Shown piece after piece: positions 11,196 to 19,464 of a stretch of 64,000 nucleotides of DNA; the first letter of the stretch is position 1; each line of letters opens with the position of its first letter. Source of the stretch: Acidimicrobiales bacterium (GTDB lineage Bacteria; Actinomycetota; Acidimicrobiia; Acidimicrobiales; DATDAH01); contig JAEUJM010000009.1 of the NCBI GenBank assembly GCA_016794585.1, forward strand, positions 124,001 through 188,000, read 5' to 3'. The position numbers were made by a program, and so were the translations under genes. A model generated the notes under the pieces. That model did not search any database. It saw only the letters and a program-made list of their open reading frames with translations, and was not told the DNA's origin.

Positions 11196-12185
11196 TCAGA
11201 AGTGGTACGGGAAAGGCGACCAGTCCGGCGGCCGGCGCTCGAGGAAGGCGTCACGGCCCTCGACGGCCTCGTCGGTCATGTACGCGAGGCGGGTGGCCTC
11301 GCCGGCGAACACCTGCTGGCCCACCAGGCCGTCGTCGATGAGGTTGAACGAGAACTTGAGCATGCGCTGGGCCGTGGGGCTCTTGGCATTGACCAGCGAC
11401 GCCCAGCGAAGGCCCTCGGCCTCGAGCTCGTCGTGGTCGACGACGGCGTTGACCGCCCCCATGCGGTAGGCGTCCTCGGCCGAGTACTCCTGGCCGAGGA
11501 AGAAGATCTCGCGGGCGAACTTCTGGCCCACCTGGCGGGCCAGGTAGGCCGAGCCGAAGCCGCCGTCGAAGCTGCCCACGTCGGCGTCGGTCTGCTTGAA
11601 GCGGGCGTGCTGGCGGCTGGCCAGGCTGAGGTCGCAGACGACGTGCAGGCTGTGGCCTCCGCCCGCAGCCCACCCGTTGACGAGGCAGATCACCACCTTG
11701 GGCATGAAGCGGATGAGACGCTGCACCTCGAGGATGTGGAGGCGCCCCGACTGGGCCGGGTCGATGGTGTCGGCGGTCTCGCCGTCGGCGTAGCGGTAGC
11801 CGTCCCGCCCGCGGATGCGCTGGTCGCCGCCCGAGCAGAACGCCCACACCCCGTCCTTGGGCGAGGGCCCGTTGCCCGTGAGCAGCACGCAGCCCACGTC
11901 GGGGCTCATGCGGGCGTGGTCGAGGGCGCGGTAGAGCTCGTCGACCGTGTGGGGCCGGAAGGCGTTGCGCACCTCGGGTCGGCCGAAGGCGATCCGCACC
12001 GTGCCCGCCATCCGCTCCGTGGGGCCGCTCGGGCCCTCTTCCCGCTCCGTGGGGCCGCTCGGGCCCCCTTCCCGCTCCGTGGGGCCGCTCGGGCCCTGGT
12101 CGACGGCCCGGTGGTAGGTGATGTCGGTGAAGTCGAAGCCCTCGACCTCACGCCAGGCCGCTGCGTCGAACGTCTCGGAGACCAT
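11196..12185 (-). CDS. menB: 1,4-dihydroxy-2-naphthoyl-CoA synthase (MenB) with a repetitive insertion
   Basis: A 329-aa crotonase-fold enzyme of menaquinone synthesis; it closes the second naphthalene ring of O-succinylbenzoyl-CoA. MenB-type motifs are visible: GRPEVRNAFRPHTVDEL, the oxyanion segment FCSGGDQR, GWAAGGGHSLHVVCDL, and the MenB-specific SFDGGFGSAYLARQVGQKFA. The C-terminus KFSFNLIDDGLVGQQ and the terminal PYHF also fit the family. Between strand 1 (ITYHRA) and the next strand (GTVRIAF) there is an extra segment of about 27 residues, three copies of GPSGPTERE, coded by 30-bp tandem repeats that are not part of the family's usual sequence. ATG 12185 lies behind GGAAGGGG. No other men gene is in the window. 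Confidence 0.92.
   Translation of the reverse strand: MVSETFDAAAWREVEGFDFTDITYHRAVDQGPSGPTEREGGPSGPTEREEGPSGPTERMAGTVRIAFGRPEVRNAFRPHTVDELYRALDHARMSPDVGCVLLTGNGPSPKDGVWAFCSGGDQRIRGRDGYRYADGETADTIDPAQSGRLHILEVQRLIRFMPKVVICLVNGWAAGGGHSLHVVCDLSLASRQHARFKQTDADVGSFDGGFGSAYLARQVGQKFAREIFFLGQEYSAEDAYRMGAVNAVVDHDELEAEGLRWASLVNAKSPTAQRMLKFSFNLIDDGLVGQQVFAGEATRLAYMTDEAVEGRDAFLERRPPDWSPFPYHF
12011..12097 (-). repeat. Three 30-bp tandem repeats inside menB
   Basis: Three almost identical 30-bp units (from 12011, 12041 and 12071; core CCGCTCCGTGGGGCCGCTCG) lie in tandem and keep the menB frame. Each codes for a 10-residue GPSGPTERE-type unit. Units differ only at their ends, which suggests recent amplification. 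Confidence 0.95.
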
Positions 12186-12247
12186 GGCCCCTTCCTAGCG
12201 CACCCGCCGCCGCCGCCCTACCGCCCCGTCCCGCGATCCCCCCTTCT

Positions 12248-12291
12248 TTGGAGGAAATAGCCCCCCGAATCCGGGGAGGTATTTCCTCCAA
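12248..12291. repeat. 44-bp near-perfect inverted repeat between divergent genes
   Basis: TTGGAGGAAATA (12248-12259) pairs perfectly with TATTTCCTCCAA (12280-12291). Inside, CCCCG/CGGGG pairs around a 4-nt AATC loop, with two mismatches. The arms are AT-rich compared with the surroundings and contain GGAGG on both strands. It lies between menB and the divergent RCC1-repeat gene, about 30 bases before that gene's start. Confidence 0.85.
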
Positions 12292-12321
12292 TGTCGTTGG
12301 TTCCAGGCCGATGGATGGATC

Positions 12322-15300
12322 GTGGGTCATCGCGCGCAGGGTCGATGGGGCTGGGCGGCGCTGGCCATGGTGCTCGTCGTCTCGTTGGCCGCTGTCGTCG
12401 TGCCGCACCCTGCAGCGGCGACGGTGCCCGCGCTGCGGGCCGAGTCGGTGGTGACCGGTGGCTTCCACTCCTGCGCGCTGATGGAGGACGACTCCACACG
12501 TTGCTGGGGCGCGGACCTCTTGTCGCTCGGGTATCCCGGCCACAACGGCTCGGTCGGCGACGACGAGGTGCCCGCAGAGGTGGGCCCGATCGACCTGGGC
12601 GCGGGCCGGCGGGTCGTCTCCCTCGGCGCCGGTCTGTCGCACACCTGCGCCGTGGTCGACGACGGGTCGGTGCGCTGCTGGGGTCAGGACGAGGACGGCA
12701 AGCTCGGCAACAGCACCGCTCCCGAGCAGGGTGATCCGGCGACGGCGCCGCCGGTCGATCTCGGGGGTGTGGCTGCCGGGTCGGTGGACGCCGGGTACGA
12801 CCACTCCTGCGCCGTACTCGTCGACGGTGACCTCCGCTGCTGGGGACGGTCCCGCTCGGGGGACCTGGGCCTCGGGACCACCGACACCATCGGCGACGAC
12901 GAGGCCGTGGCGTCGGTGCCTCCGGTCGATCTCGGTCCGGGGCGCACGGCGACGGCGGTCGCCGTCGGTCTCGCCCACACGTGTGCGCTGCTGGACGACG
13001 GCTCGGTCCGTTGCTGGGGTGCGGGCGCCCATGGGGAGAACGGCCTCGGGACCGGGATCGCCATCGGCGACGATGAGACGCCTGCCGCCGTTCCTCCGGT
13101 CGACCTCGGCCCGGGGCGGACGGCTGTTGCCCTCGCGGCCAGTTACCACACCACCTGCGCCCTCCTCGACGACGGCTCGGTGCGCTGCTGGGGTGTGGGG
13201 CAGGACGGCTTGTTGGGCGACGGCGCCGGCGCCGGCGACGGGGTGATCGGCGACGACGAGACGCCGGGGTCCTTCCCGCCGGTCGAGCTCGGCGCCGGCC
13301 GGACCGCCGTCGCGATCGGTGCCGGCGGCTGGCACACGTGCGCAGTGCTCGACGACGGCTCGATGCGCTGCTGGGGGCTGAGCGACCGCGGGCAGCTGGG
13401 CTACGGCACGACCGCCACCGTCGGCGACGACGAGACCCCGGCGGCGGCGGGGCCGGTCGACCTCGGCACCGGCCGGACGGCGGTGACGGTCGACGGGGGC
13501 CAACAGCACACCTGTGCGGTGCTCGACGACGGTTCGGTGCGCTGTTGGGGTCAGGGTGCGTCTGGGATCCTCGGCTCCGGGAACCTGGAGGACATCGGCG
13601 ACGACGAGACCCCTGGATCGGTGGGTCCGGTGGACCTCGGCTCCGAACCCATCGCCGAGCTCGCCGTCGCGGTCTCTGTCGACCCCGCCGAGGCGACCAT
13701 CGGCGAGGAGGTCGCCGTCGACGTCACCGTCCGCAACACCGGCGGTGTCGCCCTGACCGATGTCGTCATCGACCTGCCCGCCGCCCCCGGGTGCTCCGGT
13801 CCCGCCGGGGACCTGGCCCTGCGCGCCGCGGTGACGGTCGACTGCACCCGCCTGCTGGGCGAGGCCGACCTCGGGCCCCTCACGCTCGCGCCGACGGCCA
13901 CGAGCGCCCAGACCCCGGACCCGACTGCAGCGGACCCCGTCACCGTCAGCGTGCTGGACACGCCGAGCGGCCTCGAGGGGACGGTGCGCGACTCGCGGTC
14001 CGGCGATCCGGTGCCCGGCGCGTTCGTCGCGGTGCTGCGCTCCAGCGACTACCGCCTCGAAGGGGGCACGGTGGCCGACGACCAGGGCCGCTACCGGGTC
14101 GAGCTCGAGCCCGGGGAGTACTTCCTCTACCTGCTCGACCCCGCCGGCGGGCACGCGGCGGCCGTCGCCACCGCGCCCGCCCTCCGGGTGGTCGTCCCCC
14201 ACGCGATGGGCACCGCCGACGTGGTGATGGCGCCGTCACGAGGGACGGTCGGCGGCACGGTGACCGGCGGCGCCGGGCCCCTCGGCGGGGCGCTGGCCCT
14301 GGTGCTCGAGCGGGGCGGGACGGTGGAACGGGTGGTCGCGGCCGACGCCGCGGGCCACTACGAGGTCGCCGGGATCGGGCCGGGTGAGCACCTCGTCGGG
14401 TTCGCGGACCTGGCGGGCGGTCACGAGGTGCGCTTCCACGCGGGCTCGCCCTCCGTGCCAGGCGCCACGCCGGTGGCGGTCACGGCCGGTGAGCGCACGT
14501 CGGTCGACGGGGTCCTCCCGGCCCAGGCCGTGCTGGAGTCCGCGGGGACCGTCGCCGGCACGGTGACCGAAGCGGGCGGCGGCCGTCCCGTGGCCGGCGC
14601 GGTCGTCCTGGCGCTGCGGGCCGCCGACTTCCGCCTCGCCCGGGCCACCACCGCAGACGACGCCGGCCGGTACGAGCTGGGTCTCCCCGCCGGCGCGCAC
14701 TTCCTGGTCTTCGTCGACCCGACGGGTGGGCACGGAGCCGAGTGGTACGACGGTCGTCCGAACACGGCTCTCGACGAGGCGGACCCGGTCACGGCGCCGG
14801 CGACCGCCGACGCCGCGCTGGCTCCCACCCGCGGCTCGATCGCCGGGGCGGTCACCGACGACCCGGCGGGGACCCCGGTGGTCGGCGCCTGGGCCTTCGC
14901 CATCGGGCCCACGGGGGTGGCCGGCGGCGCCGCCACGGGCGCCGACGGCGCCTACCGGATCGACGGCCTCGTGCCGGGCCCGTACCGCGTCACCCTCGTC
15001 GATCCGTCCGGCGGCAGGGCCCAGGAGTACGTCGACGACAAGGCGGACTACGCCAGCGCCGACGTGATCGAGGTCACCGCCGGCGGGGCCGCGACCGCCG
15101 ACGCCGCCATCACCAGGCCCGACGTCCCGCTGGCCATGGGCGGCACGGGCAACACCGTCGGCAACGACCCCGAGCAGTGGGCGGTCCCTGGCTACGAGCG
15201 CCCGCACTTCTGGCTCAACGTGGCGGGACCGGACTCGACGAAGGTCAACGGGGACCGGTACACCGCGGGCGACTGCACCGGCGCCTACAGCGGCTGCGCC

Positions 15301-16407
15301 GGCGGGACGAACCTCGACTACGCCGAGGAGGGCTACCTGTACCGGATCTCGGTCGACGAAGCCGCCACCGCCGACGACCTCCATGTCCAGGTGTTCGACC
15401 CGTCCTTCCTCGACGTGGGCAACACCTGCTCGACCGGGATGAACCTGCCGACTCCTGGATCGACCTGGACGACGCGGGCCGCGACCCTGGTGGCCCAGGG
15501 CGCCCCGCCGGACGCGGCCACGAGGTACGCCGCCGGCAACAACCAGTGGTGCGTGGCCGACGGTGACTACGGCGGGACAGACGTCGAGACCACCTACCTC
15601 GTGCGGGCACCCGACGGCACCCCCGAGATCCCCCTCGACAACCCGGTGGTCTGCGCGGTGACGTTCGGGGCCTACGACGAGTCGGTCTACGCACTGCTCA
15701 ATCAGGCCGATGGGTACAAGGACGGGCCCATCGGCCCCGAGCACCTCCGCTTCGTCGACCACTTCCGGCGCTGGACCGACGTCTGCGAGGTGCCGGCGGC
15801 CGAAGTCGTCGCCGGTGACTACCTCCTCCAGGTGACCACGACCGCCGATCAGTCGGACCCGCCGACGAGCCTCTCCCGCCACGACCCCGCGGTCGCGACC
15901 GGGGGGTACAACAAGTACGCCGTGCGCGCGGGCGCGGGCGACCCGGGGTCGGACGACTTCGCCGCCGGGATCCAGGTCGCCGCCGACGGACGCTTCCCCA
16001 TCTACGTGAACCAGGCCGGTGCGGGCACGACCAGCGGGTTCTCGTTGGCCCGCGTCCCCAGCAGGCACGCCGGACGCACCCTCGAGGTCGAGCTCTTCGA
16101 CGTGGCCGACGGGGCCAACGCCTCTCTCACCGTCGTGCCGCCCCCGGACCGCACCGGTTCGCCGCTCCCGGCCTGCAGCTTCACCCGCGACACCCCGACG
16201 CCGGAGGTCACCACCAGCGCGACGTGCACGCTGACGGGCCTGACCAACGCCGCCTACAACGGCCGGACGGTGACCGTCCGGCTGCCGCTCCCGGCCGACT
16301 ACCGCTGCGAGACCCGCAGCGACGACGGCTGCCGGTTCCGCCTGCGCCTCGACTTCGGCGCCGGCATGCCCACCGATCAGACCACCTGGACCGCCCGCAT
16401 CCGCTGA
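12322..16407 (+). CDS. Giant secreted RCC1 beta-propeller protein with carboxypeptidase-regulatory-like repeats
   Basis: The 1361-aa product starts with a signal peptide (residues about 12-36). Seven RCC1-type repeats follow to about residue 445, each with an H-(S/T)-CA ... DDGS-RCWG core and an IGDDE-(T/A)P linker; seven copies would close one propeller. Residues about 446-545 look like a CARDB/DUF11 beta domain (VDVTVRNTGGVALTDV). Four carboxypeptidase-regulatory-like repeats fill about 551-930 (GTV ... G-PV-GA ... GRY ... PG-Y). The last 430 residues form a Cys-containing beta-rich domain (NLDYAEEGYLYRI) that I cannot name. The GTG at 12322 has no clear ribosome site. No sorting signal or C-terminal helix is seen. 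Probably a surface or matrix protein; ligand unknown. Confidence 0.85.
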   Translation: MGHRAQGRWGWAALAMVLVVSLAAVVVPHPAAATVPALRAESVVTGGFHSCALMEDDSTRCWGADLLSLGYPGHNGSVGDDEVPAEVGPIDLGAGRRVVSLGAGLSHTCAVVDDGSVRCWGQDEDGKLGNSTAPEQGDPATAPPVDLGGVAAGSVDAGYDHSCAVLVDGDLRCWGRSRSGDLGLGTTDTIGDDEAVASVPPVDLGPGRTATAVAVGLAHTCALLDDGSVRCWGAGAHGENGLGTGIAIGDDETPAAVPPVDLGPGRTAVALAASYHTTCALLDDGSVRCWGVGQDGLLGDGAGAGDGVIGDDETPGSFPPVELGAGRTAVAIGAGGWHTCAVLDDGSMRCWGLSDRGQLGYGTTATVGDDETPAAAGPVDLGTGRTAVTVDGGQQHTCAVLDDGSVRCWGQGASGILGSGNLEDIGDDETPGSVGPVDLGSEPIAELAVAVSVDPAEATIGEEVAVDVTVRNTGGVALTDVVIDLPAAPGCSGPAGDLALRAAVTVDCTRLLGEADLGPLTLAPTATSAQTPDPTAADPVTVSVLDTPSGLEGTVRDSRSGDPVPGAFVAVLRSSDYRLEGGTVADDQGRYRVELEPGEYFLYLLDPAGGHAAAVATAPALRVVVPHAMGTADVVMAPSRGTVGGTVTGGAGPLGGALALVLERGGTVERVVAADAAGHYEVAGIGPGEHLVGFADLAGGHEVRFHAGSPSVPGATPVAVTAGERTSVDGVLPAQAVLESAGTVAGTVTEAGGGRPVAGAVVLALRAADFRLARATTADDAGRYELGLPAGAHFLVFVDPTGGHGAEWYDGRPNTALDEADPVTAPATADAALAPTRGSIAGAVTDDPAGTPVVGAWAFAIGPTGVAGGAATGADGAYRIDGLVPGPYRVTLVDPSGGRAQEYVDDKADYASADVIEVTAGGAATADAAITRPDVPLAMGGTGNTVGNDPEQWAVPGYERPHFWLNVAGPDSTKVNGDRYTAGDCTGAYSGCAGGTNLDYAEEGYLYRISVDEAATADDLHVQVFDPSFLDVGNTCSTGMNLPTPGSTWTTRAATLVAQGAPPDAATRYAAGNNQWCVADGDYGGTDVETTYLVRAPDGTPEIPLDNPVVCAVTFGAYDESVYALLNQADGYKDGPIGPEHLRFVDHFRRWTDVCEVPAAEVVAGDYLLQVTTTADQSDPPTSLSRHDPAVATGGYNKYAVRAGAGDPGSDDFAAGIQVAADGRFPIYVNQAGAGTTSGFSLARVPSRHAGRTLEVELFDVADGANASLTVVPPPDRTGSPLPACSFTRDTPTPEVTTSATCTLTGLTNAAYNGRTVTVRLPLPADYRCETRSDDGCRFRLRLDFGAGMPTDQTTWTARIR

Positions 16408-16427
16408 CGCCGCCAGCGGTGGTGGCG
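16408..16427 (+). terminator. Possible weak terminator after the RCC1 gene
   Basis: CGCCGCCA (16408-16415) pairs with TGGTGGCG (16420-16427) with one G-T wobble around a 4-nt loop, directly after the stop codon. No T tract. Confidence 0.35.
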
Positions 16428-16510
16428 CCGGTCGCTCTGTCCCAGTGAGACGCTCCTGGCGACGTCATCCTGGTCACGGAGTGCGGGGAGCGACGCGGCG
16501 AGGCCCGTCC

Positions 16511-17143
16511 TCAGGCGGGGATGCCGTAGCGGGCGGCGAGCTGGTCGGCCTTGGCCCGGAAGCTGGCGGCCTCCTCCGGGAACGTGGTCGACGCGGCCTT
16601 CGCCCGCAGGCGCTCGATGCGCCGGCGGCGGTCGGCCCGGCGGGCGTCCTCGGGGACGGGCGCCGGCGTCCACTCGTCGATGATCAGGCCGACCCGCTGC
16701 ACCACGTCGACGGTCAGCTCCTCCACCACGGCGATGGCGTGGCGGACGGCCTGATCGACGGTGGCGCCGTGGCGGAGCTGGTCGCGGGCGACGGCCATGG
16801 CCTCGCGCCCCAGCTCGACCTCGATGAGCCCCGTGGTGGCCTCGTAGCCGTACCACTCGGCCTTGCGCGATCGGGCGACGTGGGCCGCCCACTCCCGCAC
16901 CCGGCGGTCGGCCTCGTCCCGGTCGGCCCGGAAGCGATCGACCCGCTGCTGCGCGTACTCGTCGCGGGCCTGTCGCTCCTGGAGCAGCCGCAGGGGGGTG
17001 TCGCCGTCCCCGGGGAGGCGGGGAGGTGGCGTCGACCGGCGCCGCTTCCGGGGGATCGCCTCCGGCTCGCGGCGCAGGTGGCCGGCGAGCACGAACACGC
17101 TCAGCACGGCGGCGACGAGCAGCGTCGCCGTGAGCAGGGTCAT
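16511..17143 (-). CDS. DUF2786-like membrane-anchored protein
   Basis: A 210-aa protein. An N-terminal helix (LLTATLLVAAVLSVFVLAG) is followed by a basic Pro/Arg stretch and a long charged helical region (residues about 55-95). The C-terminal 35 residues (RIERLRAKAASTTFPEEAA, then FRAKADQLAARYGI) match the N-terminal signature of DUF2786 proteins, whose function is unknown. Start ATG 17143 gives the helix directly. It is followed by the gene ending at 17192 on the same strand upstream, 48 bases apart, and may be co-transcribed with that acyltransferase. Function not assigned. Confidence 0.75.
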   Translation of the reverse strand: MTLLTATLLVAAVLSVFVLAGHLRREPEAIPRKRRRSTPPPRLPGDGDTPLRLLQERQARDEYAQQRVDRFRADRDEADRRVREWAAHVARSRKAEWYGYEATTGLIEVELGREAMAVARDQLRHGATVDQAVRHAIAVVEELTVDVVQRVGLIIDEWTPAPVPEDARRADRRRRIERLRAKAASTTFPEEAASFRAKADQLAARYGIPA

Positions 17144-17191
17144 CCTTCCCTCATCGGCCCGGAGGGGCCCGGCGTTGACCGGTTGGGCCCC

Positions 17192-19339
17192 TCAGCCGGA
17201 TGCGGGCGCCGTGGCCCCGGGCTCGGGCGGGCCCGGGACAGGCGTCGTGGCCGAGGTGGCCGTCGTGGTCGAGGTGGCCGCCGCCGGTGCTCCGCCGGCG
17301 AGGTAGCGACGGAGGATCTCGGGCCCGAGCCAGTCGCTGCTCACCTGGGTGGCGGCGTCCCAGGTGAAGTGGATGCCGTCCGGTCGCAGGGCGGGGTCGA
17401 GCTCGCCGCCGGGCGTGGTGCGCAGGTAGCCGGCCAGGTCGATCACCTCGAGGTCGTCGGGCCGCTCGGCGGCCACTTGGGCGACGAGGGCGTTGAAGCG
17501 GGCCATGCGCAGCGGGTTCGACGCCGGACGCTGGTAGGTGGGCGCCACCCCGTCCTGCATGCCCACCACGATGCGTGGGCTCGTCAGCCAGTACACCTCG
17601 GCGCCGCCCGCCGACAGGACGTCGACTGCCGTGTTGATGCGCCCGAGCAGCAGCTCGTCGAAGTCGGGCTGTCCGATGTGGCGCCACTCGTCCCGCTCGT
17701 CGTCGTACCAGTCGGCCACCTCCCAGGGGCCGACCATCACGACGGCGATGTCGGGGTCGGTGGTGGCGATGTCGTCGGTCCAGACCCCGTCGACCTGCGG
17801 GCACACGTCGGGGGCGTCGGCCTCCCCGTCGTAGCGGAAGTGGGTGAACAGGTCGCTCGGCATCAGCCCGCAGCCGAGCTCGGTGTACCCGCCCTCGCCC
17901 CGGGCGAGGCCGGTGGCCTGGACCCAGCCGCCGAAGCCGAGGCCGATGCGCAGCGCGGTGGAGTCGCCGTAGATGGCGATCTCGGGCTGCCCTGCGGCGG
18001 CGAGATCGGGCGGCGCGGTGGTGGCGGTGATGTCGCCGACGGGGGCGTCGCCGAAGTCGCCCGACTCCAGCAGCGCCTGGGCCTCCGCGAAGGTGGGGTC
18101 GGCGTCCGGGTCGGGGACGGTCACCGCCAGCGTGCCCACCACGATGACCGCCATCGCCAGCGGCGCCAGCACGAGCGGCTGGTGGCCGGTGAGCACCCTG
18201 CGAGCCCGTACCGGGCGCTCGAGCAGGAAGTAGGAGCCGATGGCCACGCCGAGGGTCACTGCCACCCGCAGGCCGAACAGCGGCCACTGCCCGAGACCCG
18301 TTCGCTCGGGGGTGAGCCACAGGAAGATCGGCCAGTGGAAGAGGTAGACGCCGTAGGAGATGAGACCGAGTCGCCGGAGCGGCTCCCAGGCCAGCGCGGC
18401 CCGGAGGGGGCCCTGGTCCTGGAGGGCGCCCGCGATGACCGCAGCCGACACGAGGGCGAACGCGGCAAGGCCACCCTGGTAGAGCCAGGCGTCGTCGAGG
18501 CGCACCACGGACCACGCGAGGACGGTGACCCCGAGGGCAGCCAGGCCGATCCAGGCGAGCAGGGAGGCGAGGGCCCGGTCGACCCGCCGACGGTGGAGGG
18601 CGACGGCCAAGAGCGCGCCCACGGTGAGCTCCGCGGCCCGGGTGTCGGTGCCGTAGTAGATCCGGTCGATGGCGGCGCCCTGGAGGAGGAGGGTGGCGAG
18701 CAGCGATCCGGCCAGCGCCACCCCGAGGCCGACGGTCACCGTCCGCCGAGGGTTGCCGAGCCGTCGGCCGAGGGCGAACAGGCCGGCCATCGCGAGGGGG
18801 AAGAGGAGGTAGAACTGCTCCTCGATGGCCAGCGACCAGAAGTGCTGGACGGGGGACGGGGCGGTGAAGATGTCGGCGTAGCTCGTCCCCGAGGCGATCA
18901 GCTGCCAGTTGGCCACCTGGGCGAGCGCAGCCAGCACCTCGACCCGGAGGGTCTCGAGCTGGGCGCTCGTGGCCACGAAGGCGCCGAAGGCCACGACCCC
19001 GGCCAGGCAGAGCAGCGACGCGGGCAGCAGGCGGCGGAAGCGACGGGACCAGAACCCGCGGAGGCCCACCTGCCCACTCCGGTCGTGCTCGGCGAGTAGC
19101 AGGGTCGTGATGAGGAATCCCGACAGGGTGAAGAAGGTGCTGACGCCGAGGAACCCGCCCGTGGCCCAGTCGAACCCGCCGTGGAAGAGGAGCACGGCGG
19201 CCACCGCGAGGCCACGGAGGCCGTCGAGGGCGGGGACGTAGGGCGTCGAGCGCCGCGGTGGCGCGCCGACGGCCGTCGCCGCCGGTGGTCGCTCCCTTTC
19301 GGGGGCGGCTACCGCGCCACGAGGATCGTCGGCCGCCAT
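17192..19339 (-). CDS. Acyltransferase-3 / SGNH-hydrolase fusion (OafA-type O-acyltransferase)
   Basis: A 715-aa membrane protein. Residues about 30-390 form the acyltransferase-3 domain with about ten helices; the start motif YVPALDGLRGLAVAAVLLFH with its conserved Arg and His, and the RRFRRLLPA motif, are present. The C-terminal part (about 440-700) is an SGNH domain: block I IAIYGDSTALRIG and block V DGIHFTWDAA with the catalytic Asp/His. Such fusions acetylate cell-surface glycans or peptidoglycan outside the cell. The ATG at 19339 was preferred over GTG 19354 because GGAGA stands 7 bases upstream. The Pro/Glu/Gly-rich extreme C-terminus is low complexity. Target polymer unknown. Confidence 0.9.
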   Translation of the reverse strand: MAADDPRGAVAAPERERPPAATAVGAPPRRSTPYVPALDGLRGLAVAAVLLFHGGFDWATGGFLGVSTFFTLSGFLITTLLLAEHDRSGQVGLRGFWSRRFRRLLPASLLCLAGVVAFGAFVATSAQLETLRVEVLAALAQVANWQLIASGTSYADIFTAPSPVQHFWSLAIEEQFYLLFPLAMAGLFALGRRLGNPRRTVTVGLGVALAGSLLATLLLQGAAIDRIYYGTDTRAAELTVGALLAVALHRRRVDRALASLLAWIGLAALGVTVLAWSVVRLDDAWLYQGGLAAFALVSAAVIAGALQDQGPLRAALAWEPLRRLGLISYGVYLFHWPIFLWLTPERTGLGQWPLFGLRVAVTLGVAIGSYFLLERPVRARRVLTGHQPLVLAPLAMAVIVVGTLAVTVPDPDADPTFAEAQALLESGDFGDAPVGDITATTAPPDLAAAGQPEIAIYGDSTALRIGLGFGGWVQATGLARGEGGYTELGCGLMPSDLFTHFRYDGEADAPDVCPQVDGVWTDDIATTDPDIAVVMVGPWEVADWYDDERDEWRHIGQPDFDELLLGRINTAVDVLSAGGAEVYWLTSPRIVVGMQDGVAPTYQRPASNPLRMARFNALVAQVAAERPDDLEVIDLAGYLRTTPGGELDPALRPDGIHFTWDAATQVSSDWLGPEILRRYLAGGAPAAATSTTTATSATTPVPGPPEPGATAPASG

Positions 19340-19390
19340 CGTCACAGTCTCCACGCTGGCAGAGCGGTGGTTGCGTCGGCCACCGCGGCT

Positions 19391-19409
19391 CTGGGGCCTC
19401 GGGCCCCAG
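19391..19409. other. Short perfect hairpin in a divergent promoter region
   Basis: CTGGGGCC (19391-19398) and GGCCCCAG (19402-19409) pair around TCG. It sits between two divergent genes, so it is either an operator or a structure in one leader. A TACCGT -10-like box for the rightward gene follows at about 19422. Confidence 0.35.
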
Positions 19410-19464
19410 CAGCGACCCGGCTACCGTGTCCCCGACCGGCACGGGGCAGCACGAGGGGGCACGG

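Noticed and set aside
16445-19099. Very long open frame antisense to the acyltransferase gene
   Set aside because: It mirrors the codon pattern of the real gene on the other strand, has no domain and no ribosome site; long antisense frames are expected at this GC content.
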